The notes under the pieces: model-generated
Told to the model about the DNA's origin: nothing
The model's input: only the letters and a program-made list of their open reading frames with translations
The model's database searches: none
Source: Streptomyces typhae
GTDB taxonomy: Bacteria; Actinomycetota; Actinomycetes; Streptomycetales; Streptomycetaceae
Length of the DNA stretch: 64,000 nucleotides
Direction: 5' to 3'
Assembly (NCBI RefSeq): GCF_009755605.1
Contig: NZ_WPNZ01000021.1
Location: 120,656-184,655 of the forward strand
Program-made: the position numbers and the translations under genes
Shown here: positions 25,707 to 34,878 of the stretch, piece by piece
Numbering within the stretch: the stretch's first letter is position 1
Layout: each line of letters begins with the position of its first letter

Positions 25707-27254
25707 GTGACTGCTCTGACTCTCAGCACCGCCGCCGCGTCCGGCCTGCGCGCCGACGCGATCGTCGTCGGTGTCGCGAAAGGCGCCAAGGGGCCCGTGG
25801 TGGCCGCAGGCGCCGAGTCCGTGGACAAGGCGTACGACGGCAAGCTCGCCTCCGTCCTCGACACCCTCGGCGCCACCGGTGCCGAGGGCGAGGTGACGAA
25901 GCTGCCCGCGCCGTCCGGATTCAAGGCGCCGCTCGTCCTGGCAGTCGGCCTCGGCGCGGTCCCCGAGAAGGACTCCGGGTACGACGCCGAGGCGCTGCGC
26001 CGCGCCGCCGGTGCCGCCGCGCGCGCCCTCGCGGGCAGCAAGAAGGCCGCGTTCGCGCTGCCGGTCGAGGACGCCGCCGGCACGGGCGCGATCGCGGAGG
26101 GCGCGCTCCTCGGCGCGTACTCCTTCGACGCCTACAAGGCGGGCGACGACACCGCCGCCAAGGGCAGGGGCGCCAAGGACAGCAAGGGCCCCAAGGCGCC
26201 GCTCGCCGAGGTCGCCCTGCTCGGCGCCAAGCCGCGCGACAAGGCCCACAAGGCCGCCGCCGAGCGCGCTGTCGCCCTCGCCGAGGAGCTCAACCGCGCC
26301 CGCGACCTCATCAACACGCCCCCGAACGACCTGAACCCGGAGGCCTTCGCCGCGGTCGCCACGGCCGCCGCCAAGGAGCACGGCGTCAAGATCCAGGTCC
26401 TGGACGAGAAGGCCCTCGCCAAGGGCGGCTACGGCGGCATCCTCGGTGTCGGCGTGGGCTCCGAGGCCCCGCCGCGCCTGGTGAAGCTCTCGTACTCGGC
26501 CGGCAAGGCCAAGAAGCACCTGGCCTTCGTCGGCAAGGGCATCACGTACGACTCGGGCGGCATCTCGCTGAAGCCGGCCGGTCACAACGAGACCATGAAG
26601 TGCGACATGGCCGGTGCCGCCGCCGTGTTCGCGGCCGTGATCACCGCCGCCCGCCTCGGCCTCGACGTCAACGTCACCGGCTGGCTCGCGCTCGCCGAGA
26701 ACATGCCGTCGGGCTCGGCGACCCGCCCCGGCGACGTCCTTCGGATGTACAGCGGCAAGACCGTCGAGGTGCTCAACACCGACGCCGAGGGCCGTCTGGT
26801 CCTGGCCGACGCCATCACCAAGGCCTCCGAGGACAAGCCCGACGCGATCGTCGACGTGGCCACCCTCACCGGCGCCATGATGGTGGCGCTCGGCGGCCGG
26901 ACCTTCGGCATCATGGCCAACGACGACGCCTTCCGCACCTCGCTGCACGAGATCGCCGAGGAGGTCGGCGAGCCGTCCTGGCCGATGCCGCTGCCGGAGC
27001 ACCTGCGCAAGGGCATGGACTCCCCCACCGCCGACATCGCCAACATGGGCGAGCGCATGGGCGGCGGCCTGGTCGCCGGTCTGTTCCTGAAGGAGTTCGT
27101 GGGCGAGGGCATCAGCTGGGCCCACCTGGACATCGCGGGCCCGGCCTACAACGAGGCCGCCCCCTTCGGCTACACCCCGAAGGGCGGCACGGGCTCCGCG
27201 GTCCGCACCCTGGTGCGCCTCGCCGAGCGCACCGCCGCCGGCGACCTCGGCTGA
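25707..27254 (+). CDS. pepA: Leucyl aminopeptidase (M17)
   Basis: 515-residue cytosolic metallo-aminopeptidase, hexameric in the family. Signature NTDAEGRLVLAD is present, together with GKGITYDSGGISLKP and MKCDMAGAAAV carrying the two-metal ligands and catalytic Lys/Arg. N-terminal domain (1-170) is diverged with an insertion of Lys/Gly-rich sequence (about 148-165). GTG start behind GAGGGA. A perfect hairpin terminator follows the stop. Same place as mycobacterial pepB. Confidence 0.96.
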   Translation: MTALTLSTAAASGLRADAIVVGVAKGAKGPVVAAGAESVDKAYDGKLASVLDTLGATGAEGEVTKLPAPSGFKAPLVLAVGLGAVPEKDSGYDAEALRRAAGAAARALAGSKKAAFALPVEDAAGTGAIAEGALLGAYSFDAYKAGDDTAAKGRGAKDSKGPKAPLAEVALLGAKPRDKAHKAAAERAVALAEELNRARDLINTPPNDLNPEAFAAVATAAAKEHGVKIQVLDEKALAKGGYGGILGVGVGSEAPPRLVKLSYSAGKAKKHLAFVGKGITYDSGGISLKPAGHNETMKCDMAGAAAVFAAVITAARLGLDVNVTGWLALAENMPSGSATRPGDVLRMYSGKTVEVLNTDAEGRLVLADAITKASEDKPDAIVDVATLTGAMMVALGGRTFGIMANDDAFRTSLHEIAEEVGEPSWPMPLPEHLRKGMDSPTADIANMGERMGGGLVAGLFLKEFVGEGISWAHLDIAGPAYNEAAPFGYTPKGGTGSAVRTLVRLAERTAAGDLG

Positions 27255-27275
27255 CCCGGCCGACGCCGGCCGCGC

Positions 27276-27329
27276 CGCGCACGGGTACGGCCCCGGACGC
27301 CCTCGGGTCCGGGGCCGTACCCGTGCGCG
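27276..27329 (+). terminator. Terminator of pepA
   Basis: Twenty-three-base perfect stem (CGCGCACGGGTACGG... and complement) with an eight-base loop. It starts 22 bases after the pepA stop. Confidence 0.9.
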
Positions 27330-27627
27330 GGACCGGGCCGTACCCCGGGTGCGGATGTGATGCCGCCCACGGCGCGACGAAGGCCGCTGTTCGCTGTGGA
27401 TGAAATCCGTACGTTCGTACGCGAGGTTGCCCGCCGCACCGGACGATCGGACGGCTCCGGGACCGGCCCGGCGTCCCGCCTGTCGCCGACAAGTGCGAAG
27501 ATGGGTTCTCGGCAGGACAGGGCCCCCACCAAAGGGCCGAAGAAGAGCGGCCGTATACCAGCCGACCGACCGGTCGTCCCCGGTAAGAGGGGTCCGGCGC
27601 ACGGCGCACATGCATGGAGGACGTGAC
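27330..27627 (+). other. Upstream region of lpdA
   Basis: About 300 bases with no gene. It contains CGTACG-TT-CGTACG (27408-27421), a self-complementary repeat that could be a regulatory site, and CGACCGGTCG near 27565. I could not assign a -35/-10 pair confidently. Confidence 0.4.
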
Positions 27628-29016
27628 GTGGCGAACGACGCCAGCACCGTTTTCGACCTAGTGATCCTCGGCGGCGGTAGCGGCGGTTACGCCGCGGCCC
27701 TGCGCGCCTCGCAGCTGGGTCTCGACGTCGCACTGATCGAGAAGAACAAGCTCGGCGGCACCTGCCTGCACAACGGCTGCATCCCCACGAAGGCCCTGCT
27801 GCACGCCGGCGAGATCGCCGACCAGGCACGCGAGGCCGACCAGTTCGGTGTCAAGGCCACCTTCGAGGGCATCGACATCAAGGGCGTCCACAAGTACAAG
27901 GACGACGTGATCGCCGGCCTGTACAAGGGCCTCCAGGGCCTGGTCGCCTCCCGCAAGGTCACCTACATCGAGGGTGAGGGCCGGCTGTCCTCCCCGACCT
28001 CCGTGGACGTGAACGGCCAGCGGATCCAGGGCCGTCACATCCTCCTCGCGACCGGCTCCGTGCCGAAGTCCCTGCCGGGCCTGGAGATCGACGGCAACCG
28101 CGTCATCTCCTCCGACCACGCGCTGGTCCTGGACCGGGTGCCGGAGTCCGCGATCATCCTCGGCGGCGGCGTCATCGGCGTCGAGTTCGCCTCCGCCTGG
28201 AAGTCCTTCGGCACCGACGTGACGGTCGTCGAGGGCCTCAAGCACCTGGTGCCGGCCGAGGACGAGAACAGCTCCAAGCTCCTTGAGCGCGCCTTCCGCA
28301 AGCGCGGCATCAAGTTCAACCTCGGCACCTTCTTCGACAAGGCCGAGTACACCGAGAACGGCGTGCGCGTCACCCTCGCCGACGGCAAGACCTTCGAGGC
28401 CGAGGTGCTCCTCGTCGCCATCGGCCGCGGCCCGGTCTCCCAGGGCCTCGGGTACGAGGAGCAGGGCGTCGCGACGGACCGCGGCTACGTCCTGGTCGAC
28501 GAGTACATGCGCACGAACGTGGAGACGATCTCCGCCGTCGGTGACCTCGTCCCGACGCTCCAGCTCGCGCACGTCGGCTTCGCCGAGGGCATCCTGGTGG
28601 CGGAGCGTCTGGCCGGTCTCAAGACCGTCCCGATCGACTACGACGGCGTGCCCCGGGTGACGTACTGCCACCCCGAGGTCGCCTCCGTGGGCATCACCGA
28701 GGCCAAGGCCAAGGAGATCTACGGTGCGGACAAGGTCGTCGCTCTGAAGTACAACCTCGCGGGCAACGGCAAGAGCAAGATCCTCAAGACCGCGGGCGAG
28801 ATCAAGCTCGTCCAGGTCAAGGACGGTGCCGTGGTCGGCGTCCACATGGTCGGCGACCGCATGGGTGAGCAGGTCGGCGAGGCCCAGCTGGTCTACAACT
28901 GGGAAGCGCTGCCCGCCGAGGTCGCCCAGCTCATCCACGCCCACCCGACGCAGAACGAGGCGCTCGGCGAGGCCCACCTCGCCCTCGCCGGCAAGCCGCT
29001 GCACTCCCACGACTGA
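27628..29016 (+). CDS. lpdA: Dihydrolipoyl dehydrogenase (E3)
   Basis: 462-residue FAD disulfide reductase that reoxidises lipoyl groups of 2-oxo acid dehydrogenases. GGGSGGYAAALRA is the FAD site, redox-active Cys46 and Cys51 (GGTCLHNGC), a second GGGVIGVEF nucleotide fold near 175, and the C-terminal HAHPTQNEAL with the catalytic His-Glu. GTG start with GGAGGA seven bases upstream; the ATG 18 bases earlier has the ribosome site inside it. Followed 60 bases later by the E2 gene. Confidence 0.96.
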   Translation: MANDASTVFDLVILGGGSGGYAAALRASQLGLDVALIEKNKLGGTCLHNGCIPTKALLHAGEIADQAREADQFGVKATFEGIDIKGVHKYKDDVIAGLYKGLQGLVASRKVTYIEGEGRLSSPTSVDVNGQRIQGRHILLATGSVPKSLPGLEIDGNRVISSDHALVLDRVPESAIILGGGVIGVEFASAWKSFGTDVTVVEGLKHLVPAEDENSSKLLERAFRKRGIKFNLGTFFDKAEYTENGVRVTLADGKTFEAEVLLVAIGRGPVSQGLGYEEQGVATDRGYVLVDEYMRTNVETISAVGDLVPTLQLAHVGFAEGILVAERLAGLKTVPIDYDGVPRVTYCHPEVASVGITEAKAKEIYGADKVVALKYNLAGNGKSKILKTAGEIKLVQVKDGAVVGVHMVGDRMGEQVGEAQLVYNWEALPAEVAQLIHAHPTQNEALGEAHLALAGKPLHSHD

Positions 29017-29076
29017 GCCTTCAGTCCCACGGGCGCGACGACCACATACGTACGTAGTTAAGGAGCAACAGAAACC

Positions 29077-30897
29077 ATGTCGGTTTCCGTAACCCTTCCG
29101 GCGCTCGGCGAGAGCGTCACTGAAGGCACTGTCACCCGCTGGCTGAAGGCCGAGGGCGAGCGCGTCGAGGCCGACGAGCCGCTGCTCGAGGTCTCGACCG
29201 ACAAGGTCGACACCGAGATCCCCTCCCCCGCCGCCGGTGTGCTCGCCTCCATCAAGGTCGCCGAGGACGAGACCGTCGAGGTCGGCGCCGAGCTGGCCGT
29301 CATCGACGACGGCTCCGGCGACGCGGGCGGCTCCGCCGCTCCGGCGCAGGAAGAGGCCCCGGCCGCTCCCGCGCAGGAGGAGGCCCCGGCCCCGGCGCAG
29401 GAGGAGGCCCCTCAGCAGGCCGCCCCGCAGGCCGAGGCCCCGGCCGCCTCCGGCGGTTCCGCCGAGGGCACCGAGGTCACGCTGCCCGCGCTCGGCGAGT
29501 CCGTCACCGAGGGCACCGTCACCCGCTGGCTGAAGGAGGTCGGCGACTCCGTCGAGGCCGACGAGCCGCTGCTCGAGGTCTCCACGGACAAGGTCGACAC
29601 CGAGATCCCCTCGCCCACCGCCGGTGTTCTCCTGGAGATCGTCGTCGGTGAGGACGAGACCGCCGAGGTCGGCGCCAAGCTCGCCGTCATCGGTGCCCCG
29701 GGCGCGGCCCCCGCCGCCGCTCCGGCCGCTCCCGCCGAGGCTCCGGCCCCGGCGAAGGAGGAGGCGAAGGAGGAGGCTCCCGCCCCGGCTCCGGCGAAGG
29801 AGGAGGCCCCGGCGCAGCCCGCGGCCCCCGCCGCCGAGCCCGCCGCTCCCGCGCAGCCCGCCCAGGCCGCTCCGGCCCCGGCGCAGCCCGCGGCTCCGGC
29901 GCAGCCGGCCGCTCCGGCCGAGCCCGCCGCTCCCGCGGCCCCGGCGACCCCGGCGGACGACGGCGCCTACGTCACCCCGCTGGTGCGCAAGCTCGCCTCG
30001 GAGAACGGCGTCGACCTGGGCTCGGTCAAGGGCACCGGCGTCGGCGGCCGCATCCGCAAGCAGGACGTGCTCGCCGCCGCCGAGGCCGCCAAGGCCCCGG
30101 CTCCGGCCGCCGCCCCGGCCGCTGCCGCCGCCCCGGCGTCCGCGTCGAAGGCGCCGGTCATCGAGGCGTCCCCGCTGCGCGGCCAGACCGTCAAGATGAC
30201 CCGCATGCGCAAGGTCATCGGCGACAACATGATGAAGGCGCTGCACGGCCAGGCCCAGCTCTCCAGCGTGGTCGAGGTCGACATCACGAAGCTCATGAAG
30301 CTGCGCGCCGCGGCCAAGGACTCCTTCGCCGCCCGTGAGGGCGTCAAGCTGTCCCCGATGCCGTTCTTCGTCAAGGCGGCGGCGCAGGCGCTGAAGGCCC
30401 ACCCGGTCGTCAACGCCCGCATCAACGAGGACGAGGGCACCATCACGTACTTCGACTCGGAGAACATCGGCATCGCCGTGGACTCCGAGAAGGGTCTGAT
30501 GACGCCGGTCATCAAGGGCGCCGGTGACCTGAACCTGGCCGGTATCGCCAAGGCGACCGCCGACCTGGCCAACAAGGTCCGGGCCAGCAAGATCACGCCG
30601 GACGAGCTGTCCGGTGCGACGTTCACCATCTCCAACACCGGTTCGCGCGGCGCCCTGTTCGACACGATCATCGTGCCGCCGAACCAGGTCGGCATCCTCG
30701 GCATCGGTGCCACCGTCAAGCGCCCGGTCGTCATCAACCACCCCGATCTCGGTGAGACCATCGCGGTGCGGGACATGACGTACGTGACGCTGTCCTACGA
30801 CCACCGTCTGGTGGACGGCGCGGACGCCGCCCGCTACCTGACGACGGTCAAGGCCATCCTGGAGGCCGGCGAGTTCGAGGTCGAACTCGGCCTGTAA
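29077..30897 (+). CDS. sucB: Dihydrolipoamide acyltransferase (E2), two lipoyl domains
   Basis: 606 residues: lipoyl domain 1 (1-77, Lys43), Ala/Pro/Gln/Glu linker, lipoyl domain 2 (132-207, Lys172), a long Ala-Pro linker (210-295), subunit-binding domain (298-332) and catalytic domain with His576 (YDHRLVDG). The two lipoyl domains share nearly identical sequence. In actinobacteria such E2 (DlaT/AceF, often annotated SucB) serves pyruvate dehydrogenase and joins the oxoglutarate complex. A ribosome site AAGGAGC precedes the ATG. LipB and LipA are in the window. Confidence 0.95.
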   Translation: MSVSVTLPALGESVTEGTVTRWLKAEGERVEADEPLLEVSTDKVDTEIPSPAAGVLASIKVAEDETVEVGAELAVIDDGSGDAGGSAAPAQEEAPAAPAQEEAPAPAQEEAPQQAAPQAEAPAASGGSAEGTEVTLPALGESVTEGTVTRWLKEVGDSVEADEPLLEVSTDKVDTEIPSPTAGVLLEIVVGEDETAEVGAKLAVIGAPGAAPAAAPAAPAEAPAPAKEEAKEEAPAPAPAKEEAPAQPAAPAAEPAAPAQPAQAAPAPAQPAAPAQPAAPAEPAAPAAPATPADDGAYVTPLVRKLASENGVDLGSVKGTGVGGRIRKQDVLAAAEAAKAPAPAAAPAAAAAPASASKAPVIEASPLRGQTVKMTRMRKVIGDNMMKALHGQAQLSSVVEVDITKLMKLRAAAKDSFAAREGVKLSPMPFFVKAAAQALKAHPVVNARINEDEGTITYFDSENIGIAVDSEKGLMTPVIKGAGDLNLAGIAKATADLANKVRASKITPDELSGATFTISNTGSRGALFDTIIVPPNQVGILGIGATVKRPVVINHPDLGETIAVRDMTYVTLSYDHRLVDGADAARYLTTVKAILEAGEFEVELGL

Positions 30898-30939
30898 GCG
30901 CCTCACTTTCGGCTGTAACACTCGTCTCATCAGCGAGTA

Positions 30940-30971
30940 CGCCCCCGTCCGGAGTCCTCCGGACGGGGGCG
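30940..30971 (+). terminator. Terminator after E2 gene
   Basis: Fourteen-base perfect stem (CGCCCCCGTCCGGA) with a four-base GTCC loop, about 40 bases past the stop. Confidence 0.85.
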
Positions 30972-31066
30972 CGGCCGTGTATTGGCCGTATTGTTCAAGG
31001 GTTGCCCGCCCGTCGCCCCCCACCGAGGCCCCAAGCGCCACGCTTCCGACCGCCGGAGGAGCCCCC

Positions 31067-31690
31067 ATGACCGCGCCCGTCGTTCACTCGCTGCGCGAAC
31101 AGATTCGCGAGCACATCGTGGAAGGCATCGTGAGCGGTCGCTGGAAACCGGGCGAGCGGATCGTGGAGCGCAGGATCGCCGTCGAGCTCGAGGTCTCCCA
31201 GACCCCGGTGCGCGAGGCGCTGCGGGAGCTGGAGTCGCTGCGCCTGATCGAGTCCGCCCCCAACAAGGGCGTCCGGGTGCGCAACCTGACCGCCGCCGAC
31301 CTGGAGGAGAGCTATCCGGTACGGGCCGGTCTCGAGGCCATCGCCGCGGAGCTCGCGGCGGACCGCCTCGCCGAGGACTGCTCGGCCCTCGAACCCCATG
31401 TGGCGGCCCTGTACGAGGCCGACCGGGCGTCGGACGGTACCGGCCAGGTGCGGCACACCGTGGGCTTCCACCGGGAACTGGTGCGGGCCGCGCACAACTC
31501 CGTGCTCCTGCACACCTGGGAGGGGCTCGGCATCGAGGTCTTCACCGCGCTGTCCATCCGCTGGCTCGGCACGGTCCAGCAGTCGTACGCGGAGGAGCAC
31601 GAGGCCCTGGTGTCGGCGTTCCGGCAGCGCGACCCCGCGATCGCGGAGCTGGTCAAGGCACACGTCCTCGGCTGCGCGCCGCGCCCCTGA
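31067..31690 (+). CDS. GntR-family regulator (FadR/VanR type)
   Basis: 207 residues. Winged helix 1-75 with LREQIREHIVEGIVSGRWKPG and VSQTPVREALRELESLRLI, then an all-helical FCD domain (80-205) with His-containing metal site (FHRELVRAAHN). It sits between the E2 and aceE genes and just upstream of a strong palindrome at the aceE promoter, so control of pyruvate dehydrogenase E1 is an attractive inference. GGAGGA ribosome site. Ligand unknown, an organic acid in most FCD proteins. Confidence 0.92.
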   Translation: MTAPVVHSLREQIREHIVEGIVSGRWKPGERIVERRIAVELEVSQTPVREALRELESLRLIESAPNKGVRVRNLTAADLEESYPVRAGLEAIAAELAADRLAEDCSALEPHVAALYEADRASDGTGQVRHTVGFHRELVRAAHNSVLLHTWEGLGIEVFTALSIRWLGTVQQSYAEEHEALVSAFRQRDPAIAELVKAHVLGCAPRP

Positions 31691-31765
31691 CCGGCACTGC
31701 GTGCCCTTGAGTACGGCACTCTGTGCCCACTTTTGTCGTTTCGAGGAAGTTTTCCCTTCAAAGCT

Positions 31766-31795
31766 TTGATCGATCATCGATCGCGGGCTTACAGT
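31766..31795 (+). promoter_or_regulatory. aceE promoter with palindromic operator
   Basis: TTGATC (31766-31771) and TACAGT (31790-31795) with an 18-base spacer give a sigma70-like promoter 150 bases before aceE. Between them GATCGAT-C-ATCGATC (31768-31782) is a perfect 7-base inverted repeat covering the -35 box and spacer, placed to block polymerase when a dimer binds. Confidence 0.65.
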
Positions 31796-31951
31796 CTTCG
31801 ATGGGCCCGCCGCGGAGCCGCACAAACGACTGCGCACCCGGGCCCTACGCCCTGTCCTGCCAAAGACCAAGGGCACCCCCGACCCTTTCCGTTAAGGGAC
31901 CCCCGCCCGACACAGGCATGGGCACCCCCTCCGACTCAGGAAGGCGGCGTA

Positions 31952-34648
31952 ATGACCGACCCCTCCCGCATCCAGCCGAGCGAGCTCGACCAGCTCCCGG
32001 ACCGCGACCCGGAGGAGACCGCCGAATGGCAGGCCTCCCTGGACGCCGTGACCAAGGCGGCCGGGCCGCACCGTGCCGCGTACCTGATGCGCCGCACGCT
32101 GGAGCGCGCCGAGGGCGCGGGCCTGGCGCTGCCCAAGCTTCTTGAGACGGACTACGTCAACACCATCCCCACCGCCGCCGAGCCGGTCATCGACGGCGAC
32201 GAGGCGATGGAGTCCCGGATCACCGCGTGGAACCGCTGGAACGCGGCCGCGATGGTCACCCGCGGCGCCAAGCACGGCGTCGGCGGCCACATCGCCACCT
32301 TCGCCTCGGCGGCCTGGCTGTACGAGACGGGCTTCAACCACTTCTTCCACGGCAAGGAAGGCGATGGCTCCGGCGACCAGCTGTACATCCAGGGCCACGC
32401 CTCGCCCGGCATCTACGCCCGCGCCTTCCTCGACGGCCGGCTGAACGAGACGCAGCTCGACAACTTCCGCCAGGAGTCCGGCGGCAACGGCCTGCCCTCC
32501 TATCCGCACCCGCGCCGGCTGCCCTGGCTGTGGGAGTTCCCGACCGTCTCCATGGGCCTCGGCCCGCTGTCGGCGATCTACCAGGCCCGCTTCAACCGGT
32601 ACCTCACCAACCGCTCCATCAAGGACGTCTCGTCCTCGCACGTGTGGGCGTTCCTCGGCGACGGCGAGATGGACGAGCCCGAGTCGACGGCGGCACTCGC
32701 GCTCGCCGCCCGTGAGGGCCTGGACAACCTGACCTTCGTCATCAACTGCAACCTGCAGCGCCTCGACGGTCCGGTGCGCGCCAACTTCAAGATCGTGCAG
32801 GAGCTGGAGGCCCAGTTCCGCGGCGCCGGCTGGAACGTGATCAAGTCCCTGTGGGGCAACGCCTGGGACGAACTGTTCCAGCTCGACACCACCGGCGCCC
32901 TGGTCCGCCGCATCCGCGAGGTGCCGGACGCGCAGGTGCAGACGTATCAGACGCGGGACGCCGCCTACATCCGCGAGGACTTCTTCGGCAAGGACCCGGC
33001 GCTCGTCGAGATGGCGAAGCTGCTGAGCGACGACAAGATCCTCGAGTGTTTCCACCTCTCCCGCGGTGGCCACGAGCCGCGCAAGGTGTACGCGGCGTAC
33101 AAGGCGGCCCTGGCCCACAAGGGCGCGCCGACCGTAATCCTGGCGCAGACCGTCAAGGGCTTCACCCTCGGTGAGGGCTTCGCGTCGAAGAACGCGAACC
33201 ACCAGATGAAGAAGCTGACGACGGACGAGTTCAAGAACATGCGGGACCTGCTCGACCTGCCGATCTCCGACTCCCAGTTCGTCGACGACGTGGTGCCCTA
33301 CGGCCACCCGGGCGCCGACTCCCCCGAGGTCCGCTACCTCCAGGAGCGCCGTGCCGCCCTCGGCGGTCCGGCCCCGGCCCGTCGCACGCACGCCGCCGCG
33401 CCGCTGCCGTCCGCCGCCGACAAGGCCTTCGCCTCCTTCGACAAGGGCTCGGGCTCGCAGAAGGTCGCGAGCACCATGGCGCTCGTACGGCTGCTCAAGG
33501 ACCTCGTACGCGACAAGGAGACCGGCAAGCGCTGGGTCCCGATCGTCCCGGACGAGGCCCGCACCTTCGGCATGGAGTCGCTCTTCCCCTCGCTCGGCAT
33601 CTACTCCCCCAAGGGGCAGACGTACGAGCCGGTCGACCGCGACCAGCTGATGTACTACAAGGAAGCCAAGAACGGCCAGATCCTCAACGAGGGCATCACC
33701 GAGGCCGGTTCGATGGCGGACTTCATCGCCGCCTCGTCGTCGTACGCGACGCACGGCGAGCCCATGATCCCCCTGTACATCTTCTACTCGATGTTCGGCT
33801 GGCAGCGCACCGCCGACCAGATGTGGCAGCTCGGCGACCAGCTCGGCCGCGGCTTCCTCATCGGCGCCACCGCGGGCCGCACCACGCTCACCGGTGAGGG
33901 CCTTCAGCACGCCGACGGCCACTCGCCGATGATCGCCGCGACGAACCCGGCCGCGCTGTCCTACGACCCCGCGTTCGCGTACGAGATCGCCGCGATCGTC
34001 AAGGAGGGTCTGCGCCGGATGTACGGCGAGGCCGCTCCCGGTGAGGACCAGGACGTCTTCTACTACCTGACCGTCTACAACGAGCCGATGCCGCAGCCCG
34101 CGAAGCCCGCGGGTGTGGACGAGGGCATCGTGAAGGGCCTGTACCGCTTCAACACGGCCGAGTCCGCGGGTCTCTCGCCCGCCGCCAACGCCGCGCGGAT
34201 CCAGCTCCTCGGCTCGGGTACGGCCATCCACTGGGTGCTCAAGGCGCAGCGGCTGCTCGCCGAGGAGTGGGGGGTCGCCGCCGACGTGTGGTCCGCGACC
34301 TCCTGGACCGAGCTGCGCCGGGACGCCCTGGAGGCGGACGCGGCGGTGCTGCGCGGCGAGGAGCGCACGCCCTTCGTGCGTGCCGCCCTCGACGGCGCCC
34401 AGGGTCCCGTCCTGGCCGTCTCCGACTACATGCGCCAGGTCCCCGACCAGATCGCCCAGTGGGTCGAGCAGGACTACTCCTCGCTCGGCGCGGACGGCTT
34501 CGGCCTCTCCGACACCCGGGACGCGGCCCGCCGCCACTTCGGCGTCGACGCCGAGTCCATCGTCGTGGCCGCCCTCGCCCGCCTTGCGGCTCGCGGCGAG
34601 GTGCCTGCGGCCGCGGTCAAGGAGGCCCGCGCGAAGTACGGCCTGTAA
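31952..34648 (+). CDS. aceE: Pyruvate dehydrogenase E1 component, homodimeric
   Basis: 898-residue thiamine diphosphate enzyme, the size of homodimeric AceE. TPP signature GDGEMDEPE followed about 30 residues later by NCN, histidines in GVGGHIATFAS, and the E2-contact N-terminus (PDRDPEETAEWQASL). The ATG follows AGGAAGG. Together with lpdA and E2 it supplies a full pyruvate dehydrogenase. A long leader (150 bases) from the predicted promoter carries no obvious ORF. Region 445-480 is a Pro/Ala-rich connector. Confidence 0.96.
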   Translation: MTDPSRIQPSELDQLPDRDPEETAEWQASLDAVTKAAGPHRAAYLMRRTLERAEGAGLALPKLLETDYVNTIPTAAEPVIDGDEAMESRITAWNRWNAAAMVTRGAKHGVGGHIATFASAAWLYETGFNHFFHGKEGDGSGDQLYIQGHASPGIYARAFLDGRLNETQLDNFRQESGGNGLPSYPHPRRLPWLWEFPTVSMGLGPLSAIYQARFNRYLTNRSIKDVSSSHVWAFLGDGEMDEPESTAALALAAREGLDNLTFVINCNLQRLDGPVRANFKIVQELEAQFRGAGWNVIKSLWGNAWDELFQLDTTGALVRRIREVPDAQVQTYQTRDAAYIREDFFGKDPALVEMAKLLSDDKILECFHLSRGGHEPRKVYAAYKAALAHKGAPTVILAQTVKGFTLGEGFASKNANHQMKKLTTDEFKNMRDLLDLPISDSQFVDDVVPYGHPGADSPEVRYLQERRAALGGPAPARRTHAAAPLPSAADKAFASFDKGSGSQKVASTMALVRLLKDLVRDKETGKRWVPIVPDEARTFGMESLFPSLGIYSPKGQTYEPVDRDQLMYYKEAKNGQILNEGITEAGSMADFIAASSSYATHGEPMIPLYIFYSMFGWQRTADQMWQLGDQLGRGFLIGATAGRTTLTGEGLQHADGHSPMIAATNPAALSYDPAFAYEIAAIVKEGLRRMYGEAAPGEDQDVFYYLTVYNEPMPQPAKPAGVDEGIVKGLYRFNTAESAGLSPAANAARIQLLGSGTAIHWVLKAQRLLAEEWGVAADVWSATSWTELRRDALEADAAVLRGEERTPFVRAALDGAQGPVLAVSDYMRQVPDQIAQWVEQDYSSLGADGFGLSDTRDAARRHFGVDAESIVVAALARLAARGEVPAAAVKEARAKYGL

Positions 34649-34657
34649 GGCCGTCGT

Positions 34658-34724
34658 CCACCCGTCCGCCCTGTGGGCAGCTGAGCCGCCGCCGCCCGTC
34701 CGCCCTGTGGGCAGCTGGGCCGCC
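34658..34724. repeat. Tandem repeat after aceE
   Basis: Two copies, 33-34 bases each, of CCGTCCGCCCTGTGGGCAGC plus GGCCGCC. Related sequence recurs at 63903-63952. Confidence 0.7.
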
Positions 34725-34755
34725 CAGAGGGCGGGACGGGTGGGCACAGGGCGGA
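34699..34755 (+). terminator. Probable aceE terminator within the repeats
   Basis: TCCGCCCTGTG pairs with CACAGGGCGGA (34745-34755); the loop holds further GC inverted repeats. Confidence 0.5.
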
Positions 34756-34878
34756 CCCCGCCGCGCCGGGCTGCGCACACCCTCCCAGGCGGCAACCGCC
34801 CCGCCGCTCCGCGGCGGTCTCCCACCCGCCCACCCGTGACTGCCGCCGCAGACAGGGGCCACCCTGCATCATGGGCCC

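Noticed and set aside
29077..29700. Large direct repeat in the E2 gene
   Set aside because: It is the expected duplication of two lipoyl domains.
27658..31068. Minus-strand open frame of 1136 codons
   Set aside because: It is fully antisense to lpdA, the E2 gene and part of the GntR gene; length is a by-product of high GC. Composition is low-complexity Gly/Arg/Leu.
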